A DNA stretch of 64,000 bases from JAAOZP01 sp038848185 (GTDB lineage: Archaea > Thermoproteota > EX4484-205 > JAAOZP01). Of this stretch, positions 34,932 through 43,987 are shown piece after piece. The notes under the pieces were generated by a model. It saw only the letters and a program-made list of their open reading frames with translations, did no database searches and had not been told where the DNA came from. The position numbers and the translations under genes are program-made. Position 1 is the first letter of the stretch. Each line of letters starts with the position of its first letter. The stretch lies in the NCBI GenBank assembly GCA_038848185.1, contig JAWCNV010000005.1, forward strand, positions 37,953 through 101,952, read 5' to 3'.

Positions 34932-35761
34932 ATAGCAAGATCACAGAAAAAGCCTTTTTCATAATTCTCGGAATCCCTTTAATAATATGCTTGACTGCAT
35001 TATTGTGGATAATCCTAGCTCTTTTAACAGGCATTGGTACTCTCAGATGGGAACTTTTTACTAAAAGTGTTCTGGAGGGGGGAATTTTTGAAATGATTAT
35101 CGGAACTCTTTATTTACTAATAGGGGCGGTTGGAGTAGCAACTCCGGTCGGTGTTTTAGCAGCCATATATCTTGTAGAATACTCCTCTCGAGGAAGATTT
35201 GCACGTATTATTGATCAAGCTTTCAATAACATGGCAGGAGTGCCATCGATAGTTATAGGATTATTCGGATATGCATTTTTTTCAAGATTGCTTGGGCTCG
35301 GGATCTCTTTGGCAGCCGGATGGTTAACCTTGATGTTGATGATGCTCCCAATAATAGTTAGAGGGACAGAGGAAGCACTTAAGATGGTTCCGAATACTTT
35401 TAAAGAAGCTGCTTTAGCACTAGGTTCGTCTAAATGGAAGGCTATACGCTCTGTGACCATTCCTGCCGCAGCCCCTGGAATAATTACTAGTGTTCTCTTA
35501 GGAATGGCGAGAGTAGCTGGAGAAACAGCGGCCATACTCTTTACATCATGTGTTTTAGTAACTAGAGGTCTACCTAGATCACCATTGGAACCTATAATGG
35601 CCTTGGCTTTCAATCTGTTTGTCAAAATTACTATATTGGGAGAATCTCCTGATAAGGTCTTTGGGATAGCTATAGTTCTTTTCCTGATCGTTGTTTCCAT
35701 AGCTATTGCAGCCATAGCCTTCAGAATCTACTACAGGAGGAGACAACCATGGCTAAGGTAG
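34928..35761 (+). CDS. pstA: Phosphate ABC transporter permease PstA
   Basis: A 277-residue permease, the partner of PstC. AIYLVEYSSRGRFARIIDQAFNNMAGVPSIVIGLFGYAFF (about 75-120) is typical of PstA, and the coupling loop NTFKEAALALGSSKWKAIRSVTIP lies near residue 155. Five or six membrane helices, ending in RIYYRRRQPW. The gene overlaps pstC by 4 bp at the start and pstB by 13 bp at the end. Confidence 0.92.
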   Translation: MNSKITEKAFFIILGIPLIICLTALLWIILALLTGIGTLRWELFTKSVLEGGIFEMIIGTLYLLIGAVGVATPVGVLAAIYLVEYSSRGRFARIIDQAFNNMAGVPSIVIGLFGYAFFSRLLGLGISLAAGWLTLMLMMLPIIVRGTEEALKMVPNTFKEAALALGSSKWKAIRSVTIPAAAPGIITSVLLGMARVAGETAAILFTSCVLVTRGLPRSPLEPIMALAFNLFVKITILGESPDKVFGIAIVLFLIVVSIAIAAIAFRIYYRRRQPWLR

Positions 35762-36501
35762 AAATCATAAATTTGAACGTATGGTTTAAAAACAATCATG
35801 TGTTGAAGGACGTAAATCTTAAAATAAAGGAAAATGCTGTAACTGCCATAATGGGTCCCTCAGGGTGTGGAAAGAGTACTTTGTTAAGGGCAATTAACAG
35901 GATGAATGAAATAATAGAGGGATGCCGCACTAAAGGCGAAGTATATATCGATAATAAAAACATTTATGATGAAAACACTAACGTTTATGAATTAAGGAGA
36001 AGGGTTGGAATGGTTTTTCAAAAGCCAAATCCACTTCCAAAATCGATATTTGAAAATGTTGCTTATGGGGTTAAGATTCATGCCATGGCAAGCAGGGATA
36101 ATATTGTCAAGATCGTGAAAAGAAGCCTCGAAGAGGCTGCACTTTGGAATGAAGTTAACGACAGATTAAACGATAGTGCGTTTAGCCTTTCAGGCGGACA
36201 GCAGCAGAGACTTTGCATAGCAAGAGCACTTGCAGTTAATCCGGAAATCATTCTTCTAGACGAGCCGTGTAGTGCTCTGGATCCTATTGCTACCGCGAAG
36301 ATAGAAACGTTAATGCGAAAACTCTCGGAAAAATACACTGTTATAATAGTTACCCATAATGTTCAACAGGCGGCACGCGTCTCAGATTACGCTGCTTTCC
36401 TTTATCTGGGAGAATTGGTAGAGCATGGCCCCACTAGACAGATCTTCGAGAACCCGAGGAATGAATTGACTGAGAAATATATAACCGGAGGCTTCGGGTA
36501 G
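35749..36501 (+). CDS. pstB: Phosphate ABC transporter ATP-binding protein PstB
   Basis: A 250-residue ATPase. Walker A GPSGCGKST is near residue 35, the PstB-specific stretch VYELRRRVGMVFQKPNPLPKSIFENVAYG follows, then the signature LSGGQQQRLCIARAL (about 147), Walker B EIILLDEPCSALDP and the H-loop THNVQQAARV. The length is normal for the family. It overlaps pstA by 13 bp and precedes phoU by 10 bp. Confidence 0.95.
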   Translation: MAKVEIINLNVWFKNNHVLKDVNLKIKENAVTAIMGPSGCGKSTLLRAINRMNEIIEGCRTKGEVYIDNKNIYDENTNVYELRRRVGMVFQKPNPLPKSIFENVAYGVKIHAMASRDNIVKIVKRSLEEAALWNEVNDRLNDSAFSLSGGQQQRLCIARALAVNPEIILLDEPCSALDPIATAKIETLMRKLSEKYTVIIVTHNVQQAARVSDYAAFLYLGELVEHGPTRQIFENPRNELTEKYITGGFG

Positions 36502-36511
36502 GTGAGAAACA

Positions 36512-37156
36512 ATGACTAGATTAATTGACTCAGGTTTGGAGCAGGTTAGGAGCATGCTTATTCGAATGGGCGACCTTGCTCATGAAGCAATCGCCAAATC
36601 TCTCGAAGGATATATTAATGGTGTAAGCACCTACTTGGAAGTTCAAAAAACATCTGTCATTTTAGTCTCAACCGCTGAGGAGGTTGAAGACAAGGTTTTC
36701 GAACTGATTGCACGGTTTCAACCGGTTGCATCTGATCTGAGGCTTTTGAAATCATACATGAAAATATCATACAACTTAGCTAGATACGGTAGGTATGCAC
36801 TGGACATATCGCAAATCTACGAGAAGCTTGATGGGTTAGGGTTATGTGAAGACTGGATTAGAAATCATGTTATGGAAATGGAAAGAAAAGTGTTAGAGAT
36901 GATACGTATAAGTGTGGACCTTCTTGAAAACCGCAACATCAAAGTAGCTAAAACTCTTTCTGAATTGGAAAACCAAGTTGACGAGATGTATTTTAAATTT
37001 CTCGATAAGCTGATTGATGAAACCTCGGCCATAAACAAGTGTATAATATCCAGTGTTCTAGTTATAAGGTATCTTGAGAGAATAGCTGACCACGCAACAT
37101 ATATAGGCGAATCAGTAACCTACATCGTTACCGGGGAAAGGGTTATGCTAAGATGA
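36512..37156 (+). CDS. phoU: Phosphate-transport regulator PhoU
   Basis: A 214-residue all-helical PhoU protein with two three-helix repeats. The metal-binding E/DxxxD-type motifs are seen as VEDKVFELIARFQPVASDLRLLKSYMKISYNLARYGRYALD (first repeat) and YLERIADHATYIGESVTYIVTGE (second). It begins LIDSGLEQVRSMLIRMGDLAHEAI, the normal PhoU opening. The last gene of the pst operon. Unlike the divergent AbrB-PhoU gene it has no DNA-binding part, so it should act on the transporter itself. Confidence 0.92.
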   Translation: MTRLIDSGLEQVRSMLIRMGDLAHEAIAKSLEGYINGVSTYLEVQKTSVILVSTAEEVEDKVFELIARFQPVASDLRLLKSYMKISYNLARYGRYALDISQIYEKLDGLGLCEDWIRNHVMEMERKVLEMIRISVDLLENRNIKVAKTLSELENQVDEMYFKFLDKLIDETSAINKCIISSVLVIRYLERIADHATYIGESVTYIVTGERVMLR

Positions 37157-37212
37157 CAAGTGACGAAACTACTAAGCTAGCCCTGTTATGAATAAACCAA
37201 TACTTTGTAAAT

Positions 37213-38370
37213 CTATTTCTTTCTGCCTCTCTTTCGTAGAATTATTAAGCCGATTACAACCACCACTATAATTACTAATGCGATTATAAGAAGGAGATCG
37301 GGCATTGCTTCTCCTCCAGCTTCCCTCGCCTTCTGGATAAGGCTATTAGCATTCTCGAGATCGGTTTTAGCCCCGTTTTCATCACCACTAATCAGCTTAT
37401 TAAGACCAGAACGGACTATCGTCATCGCTTGAGAAGCAAGTGTCCAAGCCTCAGTCTCCCGCCCATACTTCTTAAGTGCTTTCTCACATTCGACTTGTGC
37501 TGAAGCAAGTCCTGAAACTAGATTAAGCATTTCTTCACTTGCTTGATAACCGCCTGGACCGTGAACGTATAAGGCTACTTTTGAAAACCTCTTCTCGCCA
37601 CTACTCATGCCTCCTTCTCCATCAGGTTTATGCGTGATGCGTACACCGTAAACGTTATGGTAACCCCATTGCCTCTCATCCCTTACTCCAGCCGAGTACC
37701 AGATCTCAGACCCTGGAGCCATGTTTATGAAAGTAAGTCCCTCTGCGCCTCTGCTAAAGTCGGCCCAGTAGAAAATCTCGTCTGTAGCGACGAAGTCGCC
37801 ACTAGTCACGTCTCCAGGCAGAGTTATTTCTCTTATTTCTCTCTCAAGCTTGACATGTGCTTTCTCACCTTGAAAAACATCTGTAGGAAAATAGATCATC
37901 CATAGCGTGTTTCTTAGATCCAGCAGGTCTGCTTTAGCCTCTATAACGTTTGAAATAAGAATAAGGCCGGTCTTCGAAATAGTGTAGTTTGTCTCTGTGT
38001 AGACTTCAGCATTAGCATACTTGCCGTAGAATCGAGCCTCAACATAATCACCCCTGTTTTCAACAATCGGAGAAGCCAGAGAGTTGGAAAACCATGTTTG
38101 CTCCCATGAATTCCAAACGTAGCAACCGGCAACACTAGTATACGGTATCTGAGAGATTAAAACTTGAGAGATGCCACCATTCTTGTTTATTACAATCCTA
38201 AACTTTTCTATCCCCACTTCAAGATAAGCCACTTCTATGGCATTCTCTTTTTCAACTATTTCAAACCCGCTCTGGAATTGTGCATCCACTCTTAGAAAGC
38301 TAATCTGTAATATAATTAGCATCATACAGAACATTAAAACGAGCCTTTTCTCCAAAACCCTGTTTTCCAT
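37213..38370 (-). CDS. Anchored surface protein, paralog C of a three-member family
   Basis: A 385-residue protein with a signal segment (about 10-30), a beta-rich ectodomain with NKNGGISQVLISQIPYTS, ISKTGLILIS, GAEGLTFINMAPGS and YVHGPGGYQASEEM, a helical stretch (about 300-350) and a C-terminal helix plus RKRGRKK. These match paralogs A and B (27.6-30.2 kb) in order and spacing, though with much lower identity and no identical DNA block. The function is unknown. It ends 56 bp from the end of the pst operon on the opposite strand. Confidence 0.78.
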   Translation of the reverse strand: MENRVLEKRLVLMFCMMLIILQISFLRVDAQFQSGFEIVEKENAIEVAYLEVGIEKFRIVINKNGGISQVLISQIPYTSVAGCYVWNSWEQTWFSNSLASPIVENRGDYVEARFYGKYANAEVYTETNYTISKTGLILISNVIEAKADLLDLRNTLWMIYFPTDVFQGEKAHVKLEREIREITLPGDVTSGDFVATDEIFYWADFSRGAEGLTFINMAPGSEIWYSAGVRDERQWGYHNVYGVRITHKPDGEGGMSSGEKRFSKVALYVHGPGGYQASEEMLNLVSGLASAQVECEKALKKYGRETEAWTLASQAMTIVRSGLNKLISGDENGAKTDLENANSLIQKAREAGGEAMPDLLLIIALVIIVVVVIGLIILRKRGRKK

Positions 38371-38470
38371 GCTTCTAAAAAAGGTTAGAGTAAAACTTAA
38401 ATTTTATTATCAAGCGGCGGCTCCAATAGTTAAGGCAATAAAACCCGCTTAAAAACTTAAACTAATAAGG

Positions 38471-39508
38471 CTACCTTGACCAGCGTTCCTCAGGAGGCGG
38501 CAGAACTGGGAAAGATGCGTGAGGCTCCTTTTGATACCAGTATGCAACTGAAGCAATGTCATCAGTAAGCGGCTGGAATTTATTATCCGGGTACCATCCT
38601 AAGGCTTGGATTGTGACTTTTAAATCATTCTTAAACCTGATCGGGTCGAGAATATGCCACCTATAGAGCATATGCCTAGGAACTTCACCAGGCTCTTTCC
38701 TGTACAAGGGGTAACCCAAGAAGGCTGTTGAAAAGGTTTCACCTCCAAATCCCCATGCTCCTCCGAAATAGTCTTCCGTGCCTGTTCCGCAAATCGTTGG
38801 ATACTCAGTGTCACCATCTATGAAGAATTTCACCTCCCCTTCTCCCCACCAGCCGTTGGAAAGCTGTGTCCAAGCTAAGACTGTCCCCACATAGTGGCCC
38901 CTCCCCTTAACGTTATCTAGTATAGTGTGCTGCGGGTTCTGCCTAGTGGTCATCGAACGCCTCCACTGAGCATGGAAGTATGCCAAGTCTTCACCAATAT
39001 TCTCCCGCGAATATGTTATCTGGTAGAAGAATCCACCTATATCCTCGGTCCACTGGTTCTCCACGGTTATTAAAGCTCTCTTCCTAAAAGGCATTGGGAA
39101 ATAACAGTTGAAGCCTCCTGAAGGATTCACCACTATAGGAAGGGAGTTAACGTTAAACCTTAATCCATGCCCGTTAGCAAAGAAGTCTCCGAGAGGAACC
39201 TCGATAGAGGGAGCCTCCTCATTATCCCAGAAAAACCGTAGAACACTGTTCCGGTATGCTTTCTGGTCTACAGTTATCCAGACGTGCCTTATGATGCCGC
39301 TCCCCTTTATATCAGCGAGCGTAGTTACTCTATTGGCTGCCAAGGTTATGCAGGGCATAACCTTCCATCCTTTCCCAAGTCTCGACGCAGGGCTAAGTAG
39401 CCCAGGCACCTCCATCGCCCCCTTGCCTTTCTCCCCCGTCGGGTTCTCGGCAGAGATGGAGAAAGTCTCCGCATCGCTTAACTTGGGAAGGTCTGAGAGA
39501 AACACCAT
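38471..39508 (-). CDS. DUF2961 / GH172-like glycoside hydrolase
   Basis: A 345-residue protein of the DUF2961 family, now known as glycoside hydrolase family 172, whose studied members cleave D-arabino- or D-fructofuranosides. Seen here: RHVWITVD, LRFFWDNEEAPSIEVPLGDFFANGHG (about 70-95), NCYFPMPFRKRALI, and ICGTGTEDYFGGAWGF (about 235-250), all hallmarks. No signal peptide is visible, so it acts inside the cell on imported sugars. It begins a minus-strand pair with the Gfo/Idh/MocA gene upstream (about 100-bp gap). Confidence 0.88.
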   Translation of the reverse strand: MVFLSDLPKLSDAETFSISAENPTGEKGKGAMEVPGLLSPASRLGKGWKVMPCITLAANRVTTLADIKGSGIIRHVWITVDQKAYRNSVLRFFWDNEEAPSIEVPLGDFFANGHGLRFNVNSLPIVVNPSGGFNCYFPMPFRKRALITVENQWTEDIGGFFYQITYSRENIGEDLAYFHAQWRRSMTTRQNPQHTILDNVKGRGHYVGTVLAWTQLSNGWWGEGEVKFFIDGDTEYPTICGTGTEDYFGGAWGFGGETFSTAFLGYPLYRKEPGEVPRHMLYRWHILDPIRFKNDLKVTIQALGWYPDNKFQPLTDDIASVAYWYQKEPHASFPVLPPPEERWSR

Positions 39509-39609
39509 CTATTTTTCAACCTCCAGCAAAATAAGGCATACTAAACTTTAAAACCTTTCCTCTCGTAAAATGGCAGGTTGACACTGTTTTCCTCATCCTT
39601 CCTAACCCC

Positions 39610-40611
39610 TCATACGCCTGTAATCCTAACAGGTTTCCGCAGTTTCATAGACTCATTAATAGCCAGCGTCACCCTCAGCGTTTTAACAGCATCAGAGTAG
39701 GGAGACATGATTTTAGACGCATCACCGGTTCGAACCGCCTCGATGAACACCACATCCTCAATGTAGAAAATATCCTCCTCCGGAGGAATATTCTCAGGCT
39801 CCATTCCCTTGCGCAACAACCTGAGAGAATGCTCCCATTCGGTGAACAAGGCAGTAGTGGAGTTCGCGTAAATGCTTAGGTTGATCCCACCGCCACCAGC
39901 GTCAGCTGAGCAAGAGGCCCAGAAGCTCCCGACAGCACCGTTTAAGAAGCGTACATTAACCACGGAAGCATCCTCAACATTATAGTCTTTAGAAGCATGC
40001 TTGTTCTTTCCCCTAGCACAGTAGGCATGAACCTCTGAGATTTCGCCGCAGAGAAAGCGTGCAAGATCTATTGTGTGAGTAACCTGATTATGGATCTGCC
40101 CCCCGCTTTTCTCCTTCCTGATCACCCAGTTTTTAGTGGAGGAGGGAGTGCCCTCCACCCATCCCCCCAGAACAAGTATAGGCGGGTCATCTTTCAGTAG
40201 CCCTCGCACCTTGTTAACGCCACTACGATATCTATTCATATATCCGACACTCGCGAGAAGCTTTTTCTTCTCAACCGCCCTAGCGATTCTTCTCGCCTGA
40301 TCCAGACGTATTGCCACAGGCTTTTCAACGAAAAAAGGAATCCCTCTCTTAATAGCTTCTAGCTCAACCCCATGGGCGAAAGGCGGAAGACAGAAGAACA
40401 CAGCGTCCATTTCAGATTTTTCAAGCATTTCCCCAGCATCTCTGAATATTTTTGCCTCCGGGCTCCCGTATTCCCTTGAAACCTCTTGCGCAACCTCAAT
40501 TCTTTCATCGCAGAACGATACTATCTCGACACCCGGAATCTTAACTAGTCCCTTCATGTGTTCCCGAGCTATTCCACCGCATCCTACGAAACCTATTCTA
40601 ACATGGTCCAA
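39610..40611 (-). CDS. Gfo/Idh/MocA family oxidoreductase
   Basis: A 333-residue NAD(P)-dependent sugar or polyol oxidoreductase. The Rossmann motif is VGCGGIAREH (about 9-18), and the family hallmark for catalysis, FFVEKPVAI, is near residue 92. The C-terminal alpha/beta domain has GGQIHNQVTHTIDLARFL, with the His pair expected near the active site. The substrate is not readable. It lies in the carbohydrate island, read in the same direction as the GH172-like gene. Confidence 0.88.
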   Translation of the reverse strand: MDHVRIGFVGCGGIAREHMKGLVKIPGVEIVSFCDERIEVAQEVSREYGSPEAKIFRDAGEMLEKSEMDAVFFCLPPFAHGVELEAIKRGIPFFVEKPVAIRLDQARRIARAVEKKKLLASVGYMNRYRSGVNKVRGLLKDDPPILVLGGWVEGTPSSTKNWVIRKEKSGGQIHNQVTHTIDLARFLCGEISEVHAYCARGKNKHASKDYNVEDASVVNVRFLNGAVGSFWASCSADAGGGGINLSIYANSTTALFTEWEHSLRLLRKGMEPENIPPEEDIFYIEDVVFIEAVRTGDASKIMSPYSDAVKTLRVTLAINESMKLRKPVRITGV

Positions 40612-40721
40612 TTCTGCCCGTCCTCCTAAGCATGGAGAATGATTCTCTCAGCTTAAGCGTTTCGAAAAATTTTTATGATAAACACGATGAGGCTCGTCTT
40701 TCCATAGGAGAGCAACCTAGT

Positions 40722-40730
40722 GCTTATATA
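40722..40730 (+). promoter_or_regulatory. TATA box of the acetyl-xylan-esterase-like gene
   Basis: GCTTATATA lies only 8 bp before ATG 40738 but 23 bp before ATG 40753. The spacing therefore favours the second ATG as the start of a leaderless message. Confidence 0.55.
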
Positions 40731-40752
40731 GTCCTCTATGCCACTACTCGAT

Positions 40753-41709
40753 ATGCCAATAGTAGATCTTCCCCTAGAACAGCTTAAGGTTTACAAGCCT
40801 CCACTTACAAGGAGAAGCGATTTCCAAAGCTTCTGGAACAACAATAAGAAGCTTTCTGAAGAACAGGCTTTGAACCCAGTTTTAAAGAGGCTTGAGTACC
40901 CTGTTAAAAAGCTTGAAGCATACATGCTTTCCTTCGACGGTTTCTCAGACAAGACTCCGATAAAAGCGTGGTTCCTTAAGCCTGTTGGAAACGGGCCTTT
41001 CCCAGCTCTTCTTGTTCCCCACGGCTACGGTTGGCACAGAGGCACCATCTCCGACTACTTAGGCTGGATTCTCCAAGGGGTCGCGGTGTTAGCGGTTGAT
41101 ATTAGAGGGCAATTCGGCGATACACCTGACTTCGCGAAATACCCTTCCGGAAGCATCACAGGATACATGACTAAAGGCATACTTGACAAGAACACCTATT
41201 ACTACAGGTATGCATACATTGATTGTGTCCGTGCGCTTAAAGTTCTCTCTGAAAGAGAGGACATCGACGAAAAGCGGGTTGGCGTAGCTGGTGCCAGCCA
41301 AGGAGGAGGCTTAACACTAGTAACCACAGCCCTCGGAGGAAAAGTCTCGCTATCGCTTCCAGAAATACCCTTCCTATGCCATTTCGAAAGAGCTGTTGAA
41401 GTCGCAGGCTCAGACCCATACTTGGAGATACCACGCTATCTTAAAATGCACCCTGATGAGGTAGAGAAGGTTTTTGAAACACTCTCCTACTTCGACGCGA
41501 TGAATTTTGCTCCCGACATTAAGTGTCCAATCCTTATGTCAGTCGGCCTCGTAGACATCGTATGCCCGCCTTCAACCATTTTCGCAACTTTCAACCATAT
41601 AGCTTCAGGAAACAAGGAGCTAGCAATATACCCAGGAATGGGTCATGAATGTCCTCCTGTACACAGGGAGAAAATGATAGAATGGGTTGCCAAGTACCTG
41701 TTACCGTAA
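40753..41709 (+). CDS. Acetyl xylan esterase / cephalosporin-C deacetylase family (CE7-like)
   Basis: About 318 residues from ATG 40753 (MPIVDLPLEQLKVYKPP), the usual CE7 opening. It is an alpha/beta hydrolase: LLVPHGYGWHRG (oxyanion region), AVDIRGQFGDT (the CE7 RGQ motif), GVAGASQGGGL (nucleophile Ser), then an Asp in VDIVCPP and a His in GMGHECPP for the triad. Such enzymes remove acetyl groups from xylo-oligosaccharides. There is no signal peptide, so it should act inside the cell. It fits with the xylose-isomerase-like enzyme and xylulokinase. The start is fixed by TATA spacing and family length. Confidence 0.88.
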   Translation: MPIVDLPLEQLKVYKPPLTRRSDFQSFWNNNKKLSEEQALNPVLKRLEYPVKKLEAYMLSFDGFSDKTPIKAWFLKPVGNGPFPALLVPHGYGWHRGTISDYLGWILQGVAVLAVDIRGQFGDTPDFAKYPSGSITGYMTKGILDKNTYYYRYAYIDCVRALKVLSEREDIDEKRVGVAGASQGGGLTLVTTALGGKVSLSLPEIPFLCHFERAVEVAGSDPYLEIPRYLKMHPDEVEKVFETLSYFDAMNFAPDIKCPILMSVGLVDIVCPPSTIFATFNHIASGNKELAIYPGMGHECPPVHREKMIEWVAKYLLP

Positions 41710-41786
41710 GCGTCTAAAAAACACACTTATGTTTGAAATTAGAAATTTTTCTCTCCTAAAGACTTAAAAGAAACCTATTCCCTAAT

Positions 41787-42080
41787 ATGATTAAGATGAT
41801 TTCAAAGGTTCCTATTGATTTAGAGAAGGTTAAGAAGGAGGAGATTAATAAAGAGGTTCTTCGAGTAGCGATAATTGCTGAACTTGACGCGATAAACCTG
41901 TATGAACAGCTGGCTCAAGCCACTGAAAGAGGAGATATTAAAGAGATCCTGTTAGACATTGCTAAGGAGGAGAAGACTCACGTAGGAGAATTACAGACGC
42001 TTCTTCTGAAAATAGATAAAGAACAGGCTTTAGAACTGGAAAAAGGTAGGAAAGAAGTAGAAGAAAAGACCGGGAAATAG
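41787..42080 (+). CDS. Small ferritin-like protein of the encapsulin-cargo type
   Basis: A 97-residue helical protein with the metal ligands Glu32 in AELDAINLYEQLA and Glu61-Glu62/His65 in AKEEKTHVGEL. By memory this closely resembles the N-terminal domain joined to the archaeal encapsulin of Pyrococcus furiosus and the short encapsulated ferritins, which form decamers and oxidise iron. Here it is free and no encapsulin shell gene is in the window. The tail (KGRKEVEEKTGK) is polar and could hold a targeting peptide, but I see none of the known kind. An A-rich TATA-like element (CTTAAAAG) lies about 25 bp upstream. Confidence 0.82.
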   Translation: MIKMISKVPIDLEKVKKEEINKEVLRVAIIAELDAINLYEQLAQATERGDIKEILLDIAKEEKTHVGELQTLLLKIDKEQALELEKGRKEVEEKTGK

Positions 42081-42220
42081 TTAGACATTTTTCATTTTCA
42101 ATTGTTTACTCCAGTATTAGAATGATTTTAAAAATTTTATCGGATGCCTTTTCCGATAGACCTATATCGCCATTTTAATGGGAATGCTACGGAAATTAAC
42201 AATCCTTAAGTACCTGAAAC

Positions 42221-42238
42221 ATTCGAAAAATCTCGAAT
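42221..42238. promoter_or_regulatory. Inverted repeat over the start of the alanine dehydrogenase-like gene
   Basis: ATTCGA (42221-42226) and TCGAAT (42233-42238) form a perfect 6-bp inverted repeat with 6 bases between; the right arm covers the ATG at 42237. This could be an operator or a chance palindrome. Confidence 0.35.
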
Positions 42239-43214
42239 GAAGATTTCACTAATCCCGAGAAAGGATGTTGAAAAAACCGTTTCCATGAAAGATGTGATGC
42301 ACGCTGTAGAGAATGCTTTCAGAGCTAAGGGGATGGAGAAAGTTCAGATGCCGACTAAAATCTACATAACTTTTCCAGAGGGAGACTTCAGGACAATGGC
42401 GTGCTACATGCCTGAACTTGAAATGGCCTGTGTAAAAATCGTAAACGTACACCCGAAAAACCCTGAGAAACATAGTTTACCCACTGTTATGGCGACGATA
42501 ACTCTCATAGAACCTGAAACCGGAAGACCTTTAGCAATAATGGATGGCACATACATCACCAACATGAGGACTGGGGCAGCAGGCGGAATAGCTGCAAAAC
42601 ATCTTGCGAGAAAAGATTCAAAGATAATTGGAATGGTTGGTGCAGGAGCTCAGGCTAGGACGCAGCTTCTAGCTTTAAACGAGGCTTTCAAAATCAGCGA
42701 AGTCAGGGTCTGCGCAAAAACCATAGAGGAATGCGAAACATTCTCGAAAACAGTAGAGCATCTTAACCTAAATATCCAGATTAAACATAGCGTTGAAGAG
42801 GTTGTGAAAGGCTGCGATATCTTGGTTACAACCACACCCGTAACCAGACCAATAGTTAAAAACGAATGGGTTAGTGAAGGAATGCATATCAACGCTATAG
42901 GGGCAGACGCCGCGGGGAAGGAGGAGCTGGATCCAGAGATTCTAAAAAGGGCGAAGGTGGTTGTGGATGATTATGATCAGGCTTGTCACTACGGGGAGTT
43001 GAACGTTCCGGTTTCTAAGGGAATTTTTAAACGTGAACAAATATATGCAGAACTAGGTGAAATCATAGCGGGGAAAAAAGCAGGAAGAATCAGTGATAGC
43101 GAGATAACAGTGTTTGACTCTACCGGATTAGCAATACAGGATCTGGCTGCAGCAGCCTTAGTTTACGAGAAGTCTAAAAAACTCGGTCTTATCAACGAAG
43201 TCGAGCTACTTTAG
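42237..43214 (+). CDS. Ornithine cyclodeaminase / archaeal alanine dehydrogenase family
   Basis: A 325-residue enzyme of the OCD/mu-crystallin family. The Rossmann motif IGMVGAGAQAR is near residue 137, and the substrate end shows MPTKIYI (catalytic Lys region), TNMRTGAAGG and the NAIGADAAGKEELD segment. Archaeoglobus alanine dehydrogenase is of this type, so reversible amination of pyruvate is the best guess; ornithine cyclodeaminase or another imine reductase activity remains possible. It is a single gene, preceded by an inverted repeat. Confidence 0.87.
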   Translation: MKISLIPRKDVEKTVSMKDVMHAVENAFRAKGMEKVQMPTKIYITFPEGDFRTMACYMPELEMACVKIVNVHPKNPEKHSLPTVMATITLIEPETGRPLAIMDGTYITNMRTGAAGGIAAKHLARKDSKIIGMVGAGAQARTQLLALNEAFKISEVRVCAKTIEECETFSKTVEHLNLNIQIKHSVEEVVKGCDILVTTTPVTRPIVKNEWVSEGMHINAIGADAAGKEELDPEILKRAKVVVDDYDQACHYGELNVPVSKGIFKREQIYAELGEIIAGKKAGRISDSEITVFDSTGLAIQDLAAAALVYEKSKKLGLINEVELL

Positions 43215-43236
43215 ATATTCCCTTCAAAAAATTCAA

Positions 43237-43593
43237 TTAATGTTTGGAAGAACTCCCCCTTATGACTTCTTCACGCTTTTTCTGGTATTCTTCTTCAGTA
43301 AGCAACCCCTCTTCCCTTAACCTTGCCAGCTTACGAAGCTTTTCTTCGAGATCATCTATCTCGTCTCTCCTACCCGTTTGCTCGAATCGGATCTCTTCTA
43401 GCGCTAAACCTTCCTCGCTGAACGCGTTTAAACCATAGTAGACAAGGATAAGGATCACGAAAATAAGCCAGATGACGCCAAATAGACCGAATATGGGAAT
43501 AATGGCAAACCCTATGATTAAGAAAAAGAAGCTTACGATCAGCCCTAGGAGAGACGCCTCCTTAGTTGGCTTTACCCTAGCCTTTCCAGACAT
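43237..43593 (-). CDS. Small membrane protein with C-terminal SHOCT domain
   Basis: A 118-residue protein with two hydrophobic helices (about 14-55), then a polar helical linker and a SHOCT motif at the C-terminus: LEEKLRKLARLREEGLLTEEEYQKKREEVI. SHOCT is a short oligomerisation domain often attached to membrane proteins. The function is unknown. It is convergent with the alanine dehydrogenase-like gene (22-bp gap). Confidence 0.8.
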   Translation of the reverse strand: MSGKARVKPTKEASLLGLIVSFFFLIIGFAIIPIFGLFGVIWLIFVILILVYYGLNAFSEEGLALEEIRFEQTGRRDEIDDLEEKLRKLARLREEGLLTEEEYQKKREEVIRGSSSKH

Positions 43594-43725
43594 TTACCAA
43601 GTATTTTTCCTCATTCAAGGAATAAAAATTTTTTGAATCATAATTTGAGTTTCAAGGTGGCTAGTAATTAACCGTTGAACCCGAGGAGAAAAGAAATCTT
43701 TATAATCCTTCTACTTGGCCACAGC

Positions 43726-43926
43726 ATGACAAAAATGGTACTCTTCAAAAAGAAGGAGGATAAGAAGGAGAAGACAAAGGCTGAGAAAATCGCAGAAGCA
43801 TTGATAGATAAGATTGGAAAGGAGAAAGTAGATGATGAGGCTACAAAACTCTATTTTCAAGGAGTCAGAGATTTCGATGAGCAGATGGAAATATTAGCGA
43901 AGAAATACGGTGTAGAAACCAGTTAA
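43726..43926 (+). CDS. Small charged hypothetical protein
   Basis: About 66 residues from ATG 43726 (MTKMVLFKKKEDKKEK). It begins with a Lys/Glu-rich stretch, then predicted helices AEKIAEALIDKIGKEKV and a C-terminal LYFQGVRDFDEQMEILAKKYG. I do not recognise it. The start is chosen because a TTTATAAT element (about 43699-43706) lies about 25 bp upstream. A second ATG lies 9 bp further. It is divergent from the SHOCT protein gene. Confidence 0.55.
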   Translation: MTKMVLFKKKEDKKEKTKAEKIAEALIDKIGKEKVDDEATKLYFQGVRDFDEQMEILAKKYGVETS

Positions 43927-43987
43927 TTAGCCCATGCTTTAGATCCCAAAGTTTACTGACCTTGAGAATCAACGTTTGAAGTATTAT

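Noticed and set aside
34427..35715. Two long minus-strand open frames opposite pstC and pstA
   Set aside because: They lie entirely inside well-supported permease genes, have compositions expected of antisense to hydrophobic codons and resemble no family.
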